Shown piece after piece: positions 33,592 to 41,913 of a DNA stretch of 64,000 bases. This DNA comes from a virus. The notes under the pieces were generated by a model. It did not search any database. It was not told the origin of the DNA and was given only the letters and a program-made list of their open reading frames with translations. Location of the stretch: the IMG/VR virus record IMGVR_UViG_3300035698_012088, positions 62,001-126,000 of that record, one strand, 5' to 3'. A program made the translations under genes and the position numbers. The stretch's first letter is position 1. Every line of letters begins with the position of its first letter.

Positions 33592-34227
33592 ATGTATTCT
33601 GTATATATGTACACGCACACAAAAAGTAATAAAAAGTATATAGGTCTTACAAAATATACTTTAGAAAAGAGAGCCGGTAAAGAAGGCTGCAACTATAAAG
33701 GTTGTCCTAGATTTTACGATGCCATCCAACAATTTGGCATGTCTGCATTTAAAGCAGAAGTGGTAAAATCAGAACTAACTAGAAAAGAAGCAGCTGATTT
33801 AGAGAAAAAGATGATAAGGAAACTTAAAACCAGAGACCGATCTCTAGGCTATAATCTTCAACCAGGTGGATTTTGTTATCGTAGAACCAAAAGCTCTGAA
33901 AGGAGAAGGCGGCAACGAATAAAAACCACCTTGAGGAAACAAAGGTCTAGTTCTAAAGTAAGAAAGACAATGAGTAATAGAATGAAGGATGTATGGAGCG
34001 ATCCTATTTTTAGAGAAAAACAACTAAATATCCTTCAAACCTCTCCCACAGGAAAACCTAAAAAGAGACTTCAATGCCGCGAAACTGGAGAGGTGTATTC
34101 TTCTCAAGCCGAAGCAGCTAAAGTTTGGGGGCTTAGCAAGAGCTATATAAGCCGTTCTTTAAAGGAAAAGGATTTTGTTAGAGTTAACAAGTCCTGTGGA
34201 GATTATGTGCATTTATATAGATACTAA
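33592..34227 (+). CDS. GIY-YIG homing endonuclease in the P1 loop of intron 2
   Basis: 211 residues after GGAAGGAG. The GIY-YIG fold is seen in YSVYMYTHTKSNKKYIGLTK (V-Y-x(11)-Y-I-G), FYDAIQQFGMSAFKAEVV and the catalytic Glu region EAADLEKKMI followed by YNLQPGG. The C-terminal half is a basic DNA-binding part with a NUMOD/IENR1-like block (RETGEVYSSQAEAAKVWGLS). It sits between the 5' splice site and the internal guide sequence. Confidence 0.88.
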   Translation: MYSVYMYTHTKSNKKYIGLTKYTLEKRAGKEGCNYKGCPRFYDAIQQFGMSAFKAEVVKSELTRKEAADLEKKMIRKLKTRDRSLGYNLQPGGFCYRRTKSSERRRRQRIKTTLRKQRSSSKVRKTMSNRMKDVWSDPIFREKQLNILQTSPTGKPKKRLQCRETGEVYSSQAEAAKVWGLSKSYISRSLKEKDFVRVNKSCGDYVHLYRY

Positions 34228-34350
34228 ACATTGTGGATGTAAAACAGGGTGAATTGCTGGAAAATCCTAAAGCCTTTTGTACTATAGTGGTTGCACTTTC
34301 AAATAGGGTGCAGTACATTATCACTAAGTAACAATCAAAAGGATATTAAA

Positions 34351-34767
34351 ATGGACAATCAGCAGGCAAGCTCGAACCTAATACCTCTCCCAGGCCTATC
34401 TCACTATTATACAGATGGAGTCGGGAATATTTACAGTACAAAGAGAGGAGACACCAAAAAATTGAAGACTAGACTACACTATGGAAGAAGTGCTTCGCCC
34501 TACATAAGAGTGAAGGCAGCAGCGAAGAATTATTTACTGCATAGGTTAGTAGCATCTGTCCATCTTAAAAGGCCCCTTGCCAAAGAGGAGAGGGTAAACC
34601 ACAAAGATGGCGATACTGTAAACAACAGTCTGAACAATTTAGAGGTATTGTCTCACAGGGAGAATGTTGCTCATGCCGTGAGAAACAATCTCTACTGCTC
34701 CGGTAAAGAATGGTATAAGGCCAGAGAAGCTTCAACGACTATTCCGCGAGGAAGTACACTCAAGTGA
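34351..34767 (+). CDS. HNH endonuclease in the core of intron 2
   Basis: 138 residues from ATG 34351, chosen because AAAGGA lies 8 bases upstream; TTG 34291 would add 20 residues from intron core sequence. It has YYTDGVGNIYSTKRG (NUMOD4-like), then YLLHRLVASVHLKRP and RVNHKDGDTVNNSLNNLEVL with HRENVAHA, the HNH module of the I-TevIII/I-HmuI type. Its 3' end is also part of the ribozyme's P7 strand, so its coding and RNA constraints overlap. Confidence 0.85.
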   Translation: MDNQQASSNLIPLPGLSHYYTDGVGNIYSTKRGDTKKLKTRLHYGRSASPYIRVKAAAKNYLLHRLVASVHLKRPLAKEERVNHKDGDTVNNSLNNLEVLSHRENVAHAVRNNLYCSGKEWYKAREASTTIPRGSTLK

Positions 34768-34880
34768 GTGGAAGCGCCCTGCCCCTAGTAACTTAGGGTG
34801 ATGATATAGTCTGATCTGAATGGAAACATTCAGCAGCTGTAAAGCGAGCAAAGAGCAACGACCTTTGCTGAACATGAATG

Positions 34881-35096
34881 GATGAGATAATAGTAGAGTT
34901 GCCTCTAGGAGACGAGCTTCAAGCCAATGTCAAAAAAGTGGAAAAATATATGATTCTAGGTATGGAAAAAGTGATTAAACACGTTACAATAAAGGTAGAA
35001 CCCACACTAATGACTAGATGGTACAAAGAAGCTGAACCCGTGTATGATGAGGAGGATAATCTTCTCCTCTGGACACCTAAGATGAAAGAAATGTGA
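34881..35096 (+). CDS. DNA polymerase, family A - exon 3
   Basis: Exon 3 starts GAT GAG, giving DEIIVELP, the D and E of motif C directly after the H encoded at the end of exon 2. The following 63 residues (LQANVKKVEKYMILGMEKVI) match the C-terminal helices of family A polymerases. Ends TGA at 35094-35096, overlapping the next gene. Confidence 0.9.
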   Translation, partial: DEIIVELPLGDELQANVKKVEKYMILGMEKVIKHVTIKVEPTLMTRWYKEAEPVYDEEDNLLLWTPKMKEM

Positions 35097-35098
35097 TT

Positions 35099-35329
35099 AT
35101 GAAACAGACTTGTCATTTCTGCCAGAAGACTAAAGCAGCAGCATCAATGTTCCCTCTGAAGAAAGGAGAGAATATCATAGTATGGGGCTGTAAACATCAC
35201 CCTGGAATACCAGAACAATTTGCATTAGATAAAGAATATCTAAAAGAACTCATAAAAAAACCTACAAGGAATATTTTACCAAATGGCATTCAGAAAAATG
35301 TCCGACACCGGACAAAGTACAAACACTAA
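35099..35329 (+). CDS. Small cysteine/histidine protein, unknown
   Basis: 76 residues from ATG 35099 (GTG 35093 possible). TCHFCQKTKAAASMFPLK and WGCKHHPGIPEQF give CxxC plus C-x-H-H, a likely single zinc site. It overlaps polymerase at its start and the next gene at its end by 47 bases. Function unknown. Confidence 0.6.
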   Translation: MKQTCHFCQKTKAAASMFPLKKGENIIVWGCKHHPGIPEQFALDKEYLKELIKKPTRNILPNGIQKNVRHRTKYKH

Positions 35330-36467
35330 TAGTTTTTCTAATTTAAACTTAATAGTAAAACCCGACTCAGGATTTGAGATCCTTATCCCCTATTTGAAAG
35401 AAGATGACCTGGAAACAGAAATCAGAGTTTTCAATTCATTTGATGAAGATGGAGATGAGGACTTGGTCCTTAACCCAGATGGAAACGTCGAAGACCCTTT
35501 CAATAGCCTTGGCTGTGCATTCTACTATGCAGAAGTATGTACAATCTGGAAGAATGGTAGGACCATGTTGGTCTCATCAGTCCAACCAGAAGATGAAGCA
35601 GGAAATCCAGTTCCTGGGAGTAACTACAGCCCAGCTGCCCATTTCATGAGGAGACTCAGCTACAAGATCTTTGTAGAGAATGAAAAGCAGCAGCGCGGTA
35701 TGGAGACAAACATTCCTAAGCATTGGATGCCCTGGACATCTAAAGGTACTATTGTAAGACCCCAGCCCATGTTTATGGTTCAGTGCATGGCTTCAAAAGT
35801 AAATGGAGAAGTCAAAAGGGATATGAAAAAGAAGATGCAATGGCAAGGTCCATATGTCTTCCTCATTCCCAAAAGTGCTGAAGGCGTTTTCCTGAACAAC
35901 GTACTAAAGAAAGAGGATGAAGATGAGATGCTCAGTCTTGGCAATAATCGTTTAGGCGATTTCTGCTCCTGTGCTGAAGGTCACCTCTTAAGACTCTCAA
36001 GATTTACTCAAAAATCAGGTGGTGGAAAAAGAGGCAAGATCAGTTATTCTCTGTCTCTAGGTAAGAAAACACCATTTAGAGAAGATCAAGTCAAAGGTAT
36101 TGTGAGACCCTGGGATGAACTTATTCATCTCCCCACAGTTGATGAAACTGTTAGGGTCTTGTCAAAACTCTTTGAGCCTGCTGTGATAGACTTCGGTTTT
36201 AGAAACACAGCATATACTTCTTATGTCCCTGAAGAGTTCCTCGGAGCTGCAGATGACATTCCAGAAGCAGAAGATATTAGAGAGATTAGAGCCAAGAACG
36301 GGCCAATCCAAGAGGAGCGTACCGCCCCAAGACTCAAAGCTCCTTCTATTGCTGATGGAGATGATATTGACTTACCCAAAGTCTCAGATGATAGTGAACT
36401 AAGCCCAGAAGCGTTCAAGAAGAACTTGGATAAGCTCCAGGGTCACACTATGCCTATGGCAGACTAA
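35283..36467 (+). CDS. Probable single-stranded DNA-binding protein
   Basis: 394 residues, beta-rich, with a long C-terminal acidic region (AADDIPEAEDIREIRAKNG; SIADGDDIDLPKVSDDSELS). This layout, and the place between polymerase and RecA-type recombinase, fits a T4 gp32-like or other phage SSB. A basic stretch (RFTQKSGGGKRGKISY) could contact DNA. No zinc site is clear and I cannot identify an OB-fold with certainty. Confidence 0.45.
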   Translation: MAFRKMSDTGQSTNTNSFSNLNLIVKPDSGFEILIPYLKEDDLETEIRVFNSFDEDGDEDLVLNPDGNVEDPFNSLGCAFYYAEVCTIWKNGRTMLVSSVQPEDEAGNPVPGSNYSPAAHFMRRLSYKIFVENEKQQRGMETNIPKHWMPWTSKGTIVRPQPMFMVQCMASKVNGEVKRDMKKKMQWQGPYVFLIPKSAEGVFLNNVLKKEDEDEMLSLGNNRLGDFCSCAEGHLLRLSRFTQKSGGGKRGKISYSLSLGKKTPFREDQVKGIVRPWDELIHLPTVDETVRVLSKLFEPAVIDFGFRNTAYTSYVPEEFLGAADDIPEAEDIREIRAKNGPIQEERTAPRLKAPSIADGDDIDLPKVSDDSELSPEAFKKNLDKLQGHTMPMAD

Positions 36468-36480
36468 CAAGTCTATATGT

Positions 36481-36505
36481 GCCGGGGCAAATGTCCCGGC
36501 TTTTC
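36481..36505 (+). terminator. Rho-independent terminator
   Basis: GCCGGG and CCCGGC pair around GCAAATGT and are followed by TTTTCCTC. It closes the transcript after the putative SSB gene, just before the recombinase. Confidence 0.85.
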
Positions 36506-36530
36506 CTCTTTCTACATATAGGAGATTACT

Positions 36531-37727
36531 ATGGCCAGAGGTCGTAAAGCAGCAACAGCATTAACCAATGCTACACCTACAGGATTCGCCAATGCACTCA
36601 GAGACAATGCTATCAAAGAGTGGGGCACAACCAATGTAGCAGATGCAGATACCTTCTTGGATTCTGTATATGGCATACCAGTAGGGAATGATAAACTCCC
36701 TCTTCAATACCTTTTAGGCATTGACGTCTTAGCTTTAGAGAGATGTATTACCTTAGTAGGGTCTTGGGGAACAACCAAGTCTTCCCTAGGATGGTACTTT
36801 GCTAAGCTATTTTTAGAACATAACAGTCAAGTAGTATTTATTGATACTGAACATAAAACTAATCCTGATCAGGTCAGGGCTATTATTAACAACGATGAAC
36901 TCTTAAAGAATATCCTGTTTACAGAAGTGGACTCTTTAGATAAGATGCTCCATGCCTTATTCTATTATACAGAAGAATACAACAAACTGATTCCAGACAA
37001 AAGCATCCCTATGTTGCTTTTTGTAGATTCCTTAAATGCTGTCACATCAGAAGATGTAGCATCTAAGATCATGGCACAGGAAGATGTAGCCGGTTTTAGT
37101 GGAGCCAGGAATGCAGGACAGATACAAGAACATATGCAGACATTTGTTCCTAAGTGCCTAAAAGGTAACCCAATATCCCTGGTGGTAGTAAACCATCAGA
37201 AGTTAGATATTGGCGCCACAGCACGATCCCCCTTTATGCCAGCAATCAAAAAGGAAGCTGGAGGAGGACACAAAGATTTCGCCTACACTTGGAAATTTGA
37301 GTTGATGAAGGCTGGTTCTAAGAAATCAGTCCATGGGAATATTCCCTGCTACAAGATGAAAATAGGTAAGAGTTCTCTAGGTTCAGGTGAGAGATTGCCT
37401 ATCCTAGTTCCATATACCAGCACCTTCAAAGAAGATGGTGTTGAGATAATTGAATATGACTGGGACTCTGCTTTGGTAGACCTATTGACTGATAATAAGA
37501 TATCAGCCACTGCGGTCAAAGAAGTAATACAGTTTACTAGAAGTGGATCTAAGTGCTCAAGCAAGCAACTTGGGCTAACAGATGTTTCTGCAAAAGAGAT
37601 GGGAAAAGCCATACATGCAGATGCAGATATAGTTAAAGCACTACAAGACAATGTCTTACACATTAGGAGAAAAAGGGTATTTGGATGTCAATCTTTGGAA
37701 ATAGCGAAAAGCGATTCAAAAAGCTAG
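36531..37727 (+). CDS. RecA/UvsX-like recombinase with unusual Walker A
   Basis: 398 residues. Layout is RecA-like: LALERCITLVGSWGTTKSSL (Walker A position), VVFIDTEHKTNPDQVRAI, MLLFVDSLNAVTSED (Walker B), a mobile loop, and PISLVVVNHQKLDI (switch Gln-like). The P-loop reads GSWGTTKSS, with threonine where the nearly invariant glycine of GxxxxGK(S/T) is expected. The C-terminal 120 residues (LLTDNKISATAVKEVIQFTR) are a helical domain. Likely strand-exchange protein of the phage. Confidence 0.8.
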   Translation: MARGRKAATALTNATPTGFANALRDNAIKEWGTTNVADADTFLDSVYGIPVGNDKLPLQYLLGIDVLALERCITLVGSWGTTKSSLGWYFAKLFLEHNSQVVFIDTEHKTNPDQVRAIINNDELLKNILFTEVDSLDKMLHALFYYTEEYNKLIPDKSIPMLLFVDSLNAVTSEDVASKIMAQEDVAGFSGARNAGQIQEHMQTFVPKCLKGNPISLVVVNHQKLDIGATARSPFMPAIKKEAGGGHKDFAYTWKFELMKAGSKKSVHGNIPCYKMKIGKSSLGSGERLPILVPYTSTFKEDGVEIIEYDWDSALVDLLTDNKISATAVKEVIQFTRSGSKCSSKQLGLTDVSAKEMGKAIHADADIVKALQDNVLHIRRKRVFGCQSLEIAKSDSKS

Positions 37728-38080
37728 AGAAGCAGAGAGCTATAGATAAGTTCACTGCAAAAGTAAAGAAGATCATAGAGAAGGAAGTAATAGTTGATTT
37801 AGATATGGAGATCATGGACACTGTCCTCACCATGTCAGAGATCTTTTCAGGAAAGTATCAAGAGACGAAGATGTGGGGTAAGTTCAAGAAAGCTTTGGCT
37901 GTCACGCCTTACCCCATAATGATCTTTAAGATAAAGAGAAGTGGTCCTTGGGTCTTAACCAACGCCACTGTGCCCAATCAGCAGTCTGGAAGGGCCAGGA
38001 TAGAGATACCTGCAAAGGGAACAGCCCAGAATGCATATGTCTATCCCCTAGAGTTATTTTGTAAGGAGTATAAAGTATGA
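37685..38080 (+). CDS. Unknown protein downstream of recombinase
   Basis: 131 residues, overlapping the recombinase end by 43 bases with AGGAG upstream in that gene. Helical basic N-terminus (EKRFKKLEKQRAIDKFTAKV), beta-rich C-terminus. No family recognised; a recombinase accessory role is possible by position. Confidence 0.55.
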   Translation: MSIFGNSEKRFKKLEKQRAIDKFTAKVKKIIEKEVIVDLDMEIMDTVLTMSEIFSGKYQETKMWGKFKKALAVTPYPIMIFKIKRSGPWVLTNATVPNQQSGRARIEIPAKGTAQNAYVYPLELFCKEYKV

Positions 38081-38364
38081 GTAATCTAAGAGATAAGACC
38101 TACAGAGAGAAGATGAAAACCTGTAGTCACTTGTTACCCGATCCAGGAGGAGAGGTAGTGAGGGAGTGTCTTGAGTACATAGAGGAGTTAGTCGAAAAGC
38201 TTGCAATTCCTCAGTATAGATCCATTGAGGACAAAATTGCTACTGTCCGGGTAGCTCTCTCTCAAACGGCGATCTCGGCCCTGAGCGATAGAGAAATCGG
38301 TAGACAGTGTGCAGTTAGCCATACCTTTGTGGGTAAGGTTCGTAGAAGTATGGAAAAGGAATAG
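38077..38364 (+). CDS. Helix-turn-helix DNA-binding protein
   Basis: 95 residues. SDREIGRQCAVSHTFVGKVR near the C-terminus is a clear HTH (D-R-E-I-G-x-x-C-x-V-S-x-x-F-V-x-x-V-R), similar to the HTH of ParB-like and phage regulatory proteins. AGGAG precedes the ATG. It is probably a transcriptional regulator. Confidence 0.7.
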   Translation: MSNLRDKTYREKMKTCSHLLPDPGGEVVRECLEYIEELVEKLAIPQYRSIEDKIATVRVALSQTAISALSDREIGRQCAVSHTFVGKVRRSMEKE

Positions 38365-38367
38365 AAA

Positions 38368-39153
38368 ATGGGTGCAGTTAAAATAGTAGAAGCTGAATTG
38401 ATTGGGGACCTCCCAGCAGTAGTTCCTAAGCAGTTCCAGATCTTTGTGGATGAAGTCCCAAAGAAGAAAGAAGACTGCTTTACTCTGATCAAGAGTAATC
38501 TGATCGATGCAGCCAGGTATGCCACACTAAGGCATTGGAATGTAGGAAGGGTCATCGATACCCTAAAGGATAGAGGTGAAAAGGATGTACTCACTCAGGT
38601 CATGGAGAAGACCCAGTATGAGAAGAGACATCTTCAGTACACCCTATCTGTCTTCAGGAAGTTTCCCTCCTTTGAGGAAGTACACGATCTCTGTGTAAAA
38701 GGCCTTGAATGGACACAGTTCAAAATGTTGACTGCTGTCAAAGAAGATGGGGATAGAGAAGAGATTGTAGAGAAGATCATGGAAGACAGGATTGATAAGT
38801 ATGATCTTGGAGATGAGATCAAGAAGGCTAACAGCAGCGGACTACCTGCCCTCCCCGCTCTCCCAGAAGTCCCTGAGACTGATGGCACAATAGAAACTGC
38901 AGAGCCTCTTAAGTTCTTCCAGAAGATGCATGATGCCCTGGAGAAGACCTATCACCACTTCACGGACAAGCTCATGGAAAGTAAAGACTACTTGGATGTA
39001 GCCACTGATGACATGAGAACAACAGATGAAGTGTACAACAAAGTAATTGAACAGATTGCAGTGATCAGAAATGACACAGCAGACTGCCAGGATACTTTGA
39101 TGAGTCTTCTAGAGTTTTGTGATACCACGGCCAAGGATCATGCAGAAGAATAA
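38368..39153 (+). CDS. Unknown DNA-metabolism protein, DUF1016-like N-terminus (weak)
   Basis: 261 residues. AARYATLRHWNVGRVIDTLK, HLQYTLSVFRKFPSFEEVHD and GLEWTQFKML recall the order W-x-I-G-x-x-I, then a mid-helix with F-Y and L-x-W-x-H of DUF1016/YhcG-N domains, which are linked to nucleases. A proline-rich linker (SSGLPALPALPEVPETD) and a coiled-coil C-terminal domain follow. The match is by eye and weak. Confidence 0.45.
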   Translation: MGAVKIVEAELIGDLPAVVPKQFQIFVDEVPKKKEDCFTLIKSNLIDAARYATLRHWNVGRVIDTLKDRGEKDVLTQVMEKTQYEKRHLQYTLSVFRKFPSFEEVHDLCVKGLEWTQFKMLTAVKEDGDREEIVEKIMEDRIDKYDLGDEIKKANSSGLPALPALPEVPETDGTIETAEPLKFFQKMHDALEKTYHHFTDKLMESKDYLDVATDDMRTTDEVYNKVIEQIAVIRNDTADCQDTLMSLLEFCDTTAKDHAEE

Positions 39154-40003
39154 TCTACCCAGCTTTAGTGTACCTAGATTCAACAAGCTCTCCGCTAAGA
39201 TTAAAAGTGCTCTTATCGAAGATGGTCTACAGGATGCAACCATCCAACAGGCTAACATGAAAAGAGTGCTAGATGCTATAGTTTCTAATCTCCCAAAGAG
39301 AAAAGGGCTATCTAAAGATGACAAGTATATGAGGAGGAAGTCTGTAACAAGCATTCTCTCCCATTACATTGGAACACCTTTAGATGTATTAACTATAGAT
39401 GTCCTATGCAAACACATTGCTGGATGCGTAGATACCATCTTAGACGGTGAACTATATTGCCAATGGTCACCTAAGAGTCCAGCTAACTGGGCCTTCATAA
39501 AGGTAATAAGTATAGAGAGGGACTTTACAGAGAGAAAGACATATAAATGTAGACTAGAGTCCTGTGGTGGAAACACTTATGGAACTACATGGATTGTGAA
39601 CTTCTCTTCTAAATTTGTATATAGAATCCTAAAGGCTTGTGGAACTAGATGGAAAGATGAGCATATTCCAGAAGATCTATTTGATCTATGGCTAACTGCT
39701 AAGATAGGATATAAGAGCTATAAAACCACATTTACAGACATATATGCTTCCAACAGTCAACAGGTTTATAATAAGAATATACTAAAAAAAAGAATAGGTC
39801 CCTGCATTCAGGGCTTGACAAATAAGTGTATGAACTGTCAATTACCTAAGAAGCTGTGTGCTTTATCTAGACACACTGCAGAATACCCTAAAGAGGTATG
39901 TAAAAACACTAAACCAACTAAACATTATGGATACATTGTAAGGGATAAAATATGCCTTGGGTGTATTAATGTTGGTAGATTTCCACATAAGGAGAAAAGA
40001 TGA
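39140..40003 (+). CDS. Cysteine-cluster protein, unknown
   Basis: 287 residues from ATG 39140 (AAGGAT upstream; GTG 39119 possible). The C-terminal third has eight cysteines: GPCIQGLTNKCMNCQLPKKL followed by C, KEVC and ICLGC, suggesting two zinc ions or an iron-sulfur cluster. C-x(6)-CxxC plus a following SRH resembles a cysteine block I recall in other large phages, but I know no function. Overlaps both neighbours. Confidence 0.55.
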   Translation: MQKNNLPSFSVPRFNKLSAKIKSALIEDGLQDATIQQANMKRVLDAIVSNLPKRKGLSKDDKYMRRKSVTSILSHYIGTPLDVLTIDVLCKHIAGCVDTILDGELYCQWSPKSPANWAFIKVISIERDFTERKTYKCRLESCGGNTYGTTWIVNFSSKFVYRILKACGTRWKDEHIPEDLFDLWLTAKIGYKSYKTTFTDIYASNSQQVYNKNILKKRIGPCIQGLTNKCMNCQLPKKLCALSRHTAEYPKEVCKNTKPTKHYGYIVRDKICLGCINVGRFPHKEKR

Positions 40004-40632
40004 AACCAAATACATTTACCAAAGGAGGATCTACAATGGGAATGAGAATTCCAGGAGCAGGGCCCCCAATGGTTTTCCAGAGAGACCTGGCACTATGCCT
40101 ACCTTTTTTGATGAAGAATGCTACGATTATGTGCCAAGGCATATATGAGGGCCAAAAAGCAGAATTGGAGATTTTAGACACTATAATCCAGTTCTTCCAT
40201 AGAACCTATGAGGATTCTAGAGCAGATAGAATGAAAGGCCTCAATCAGCTTAGACACTTGTTTGAGTATATTGAGACTAAGGGAGCTATGGGCACAGAGC
40301 TGTTAGCTACCTTTTCTACACTGTTCATGACATCCATTTTTACTTACATATATGGTAGTAAGCAAATGGCCATTGCATCCCCAGACAGTCTAGACACAGA
40401 AGAGTGTTACGATTTTCAACAAGTAACCTCTATGCTATCTTTGATGGGTAAAGAAACAGCCAACTCTTTTATTGATGAAGTGAAAAGCTGTGGGGCTCTC
40501 CCTACAGGATATGACCTCAATCCATTAAAGAAATCAGTAGATAACTATCTAATTGATATACAGAAAAATCAGGAAGAAAGATATGCCGCAAACACTACAG
40601 ACTCTGACAAAGAAGCTCCAGCAGAGTCCTGA
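40000..40632 (+). CDS. Unknown helical protein
   Basis: 210 residues, AAGGAG upstream, start overlapping the previous stop. Helical throughout with a hydrophobic stretch ELLATFSTLFMTSIFTYIYG that could be a membrane segment or a buried helix. Acidic C-terminal tail. No family recognised. Confidence 0.5.
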   Translation: MKPNTFTKGGSTMGMRIPGAGPPMVFQRDLALCLPFLMKNATIMCQGIYEGQKAELEILDTIIQFFHRTYEDSRADRMKGLNQLRHLFEYIETKGAMGTELLATFSTLFMTSIFTYIYGSKQMAIASPDSLDTEECYDFQQVTSMLSLMGKETANSFIDEVKSCGALPTGYDLNPLKKSVDNYLIDIQKNQEERYAANTTDSDKEAPAES

Positions 40633-41320
40633 TACAATATACTACAGATGGTATGGTACTATCTTCTCTGAGCAGGATGTCTTCACTAGATTGGATAAAA
40701 CATATCTCTATGTAGTTAAAGATAACATTATCCAAAGAGTGATAGGATATTCTAGTAAGACAGAAGATCAAGAGCCAATCCTCAAGTATTCAACAGAGAC
40801 TTGTTATAGAATCATGTCTGGAAACAGGAAGGGAAGAGTACTCCCCTCTAGTAGAATATTTCAGAATGAGACTTGTGAGATAGCTGGAATAAAAAAAGAC
40901 CTAGAGGAAGGAACCTCAAAGAACCAAATTAATGAAGATAAGCCTTCAGATTCATACCTATTAGAGATACTCGGGGAATTAGAAGTTCCTCCTCATACAA
41001 TACCTAAGATGGTACATCCTCAGTTCTACTTGAGCTGCCCCTCTAATAATAAGATTCTATATCCTAGAAAGGGAGAGGCAACCTTAGAGGCTATCAAGGC
41101 TACAGGTGCCTACAATGAGAGCCTACCTTTGGAGACATGCCTTAGGAGATGCTTACCTGACTTTGCAGAAGATGCAGGGAAAGGAAGAAGTGCTTACCCT
41201 TTTGAGCACATTTATGGAAAAGGGATAGTGGTTGCAGATCCTTCAATCTATGGCACATGGTTTGCAGTAGATAAGAAAGATGTAGCTAATACAAAAACAG
41301 TGGAGTTTACATTTACATGA
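40583..41320 (+). CDS. Unknown protein
   Basis: 245 residues from ATG 40583 (AGGAAG upstream); an earlier in-frame start at 40553 lies deeper in the previous gene. It contains DTIYYRWYGTIFSEQDVFTR and ESLPLETCLRRCLPDFAEDA. Mixed alpha/beta, no motif recognised. Translationally coupled to both neighbours. Confidence 0.55.
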   Translation: MPQTLQTLTKKLQQSPDTIYYRWYGTIFSEQDVFTRLDKTYLYVVKDNIIQRVIGYSSKTEDQEPILKYSTETCYRIMSGNRKGRVLPSSRIFQNETCEIAGIKKDLEEGTSKNQINEDKPSDSYLLEILGELEVPPHTIPKMVHPQFYLSCPSNNKILYPRKGEATLEAIKATGAYNESLPLETCLRRCLPDFAEDAGKGRSAYPFEHIYGKGIVVADPSIYGTWFAVDKKDVANTKTVEFTFT

Positions 41321-41913
41321 GATTAGGAGAGTGGTTAGCAAGTAGAGAGTATATAACAAATAAAGCATGTGTTTTAACTGTAGGCTCAGATGGTCTCAAA
41401 CCGTCCCAGAATAATCTAATGTCAATTGGATTGCATACAGGTAAAGAACACTCTATAACATACATAACCGGAGCAGACCCTAGTGCTGTTGTACAGTACA
41501 CAGGAGTATCTCCGTCTTCCTATACGGAAAGAGCAGTGGGGGCAGACAGAGCAAAGGAACTTATTCTTCCTATTCTGTACAGTATGGATTTCTATGTGGT
41601 ATTTAACAAAGCCTTTGTAGAAGGATGGCTTGATGATTTTGATCCTAAGATGTTTGAGGATAAAGAGGTCTTGGACTTGTCCAGCTTCTTTAAGCTAAAG
41701 GATATGGGAGAAGATATCCCACCAGATGTGGAAAACCTTACAGACTTAAATGAAAGAATAAGTGCCTGCCTTGTAGGTACTAAGTACAGGAAGGGTTATA
41801 AGTTAGAAGACTTACAAGCCCGGTATTTAGGAGATATGGAAGACTATCTCCCTGCTTTAGAGATGAAGCCCCTAAAGCTATATAAATTATATGAAACTGC
41901 ATTAATGCTATAA
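41317..41913 (+). CDS. Degenerate DnaQ/RNase H-fold exonuclease-like protein
   Basis: 198 residues. VLTVGSDGLKPSQNNLMSIG mirrors the DnaQ ExoI region (V-x-D-x-E-T-T-G-L-x-P-x-x-x-x-I), YVVFNKAFVEGWLDDF mirrors ExoII (V-x-H-N-A-x-F-D-x-x-F-L), and VLDLSSFFKLKD mirrors the DTxxLxR block after it. However, the catalytic D and E of ExoI and the D of ExoII are not conserved, so a non-catalytic role (structural proofreading mimic) is likely. The alignment is by eye. Confidence 0.45.
   Translation: MRLGEWLASREYITNKACVLTVGSDGLKPSQNNLMSIGLHTGKEHSITYITGADPSAVVQYTGVSPSSYTERAVGADRAKELILPILYSMDFYVVFNKAFVEGWLDDFDPKMFEDKEVLDLSSFFKLKDMGEDIPPDVENLTDLNERISACLVGTKYRKGYKLEDLQARYLGDMEDYLPALEMKPLKLYKLYETALML

Larger units (their letters stand above)
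33543..34880 (+). mobile_element. Group I intron 2 in DNA polymerase gene, with two endonuclease genes
   Basis: 1338 bases. Exon end ATCCAT pairs with GTGGAT at 34233-34238 (terminal U-G), so P1 closes over nearly 700 bases that contain the GIY-YIG gene. Core segments follow: GGGTGAATTGCTGG with AAATCC, then TTCAACGACTA (R, 34730-34740, overlapping the HNH gene's 3' end) and GATATAGTCTG (S). The last base is G34880. Splicing rebuilds IH|DEIIVELP, the catalytic motif C. Confidence 0.88.

Noticed and set aside
30718-35096. Polymerase gene broken into pseudogene fragments
   Set aside because: The breaks coincide with group I intron boundaries with readable P1 pairings, and splicing restores all catalytic motifs and the frame.
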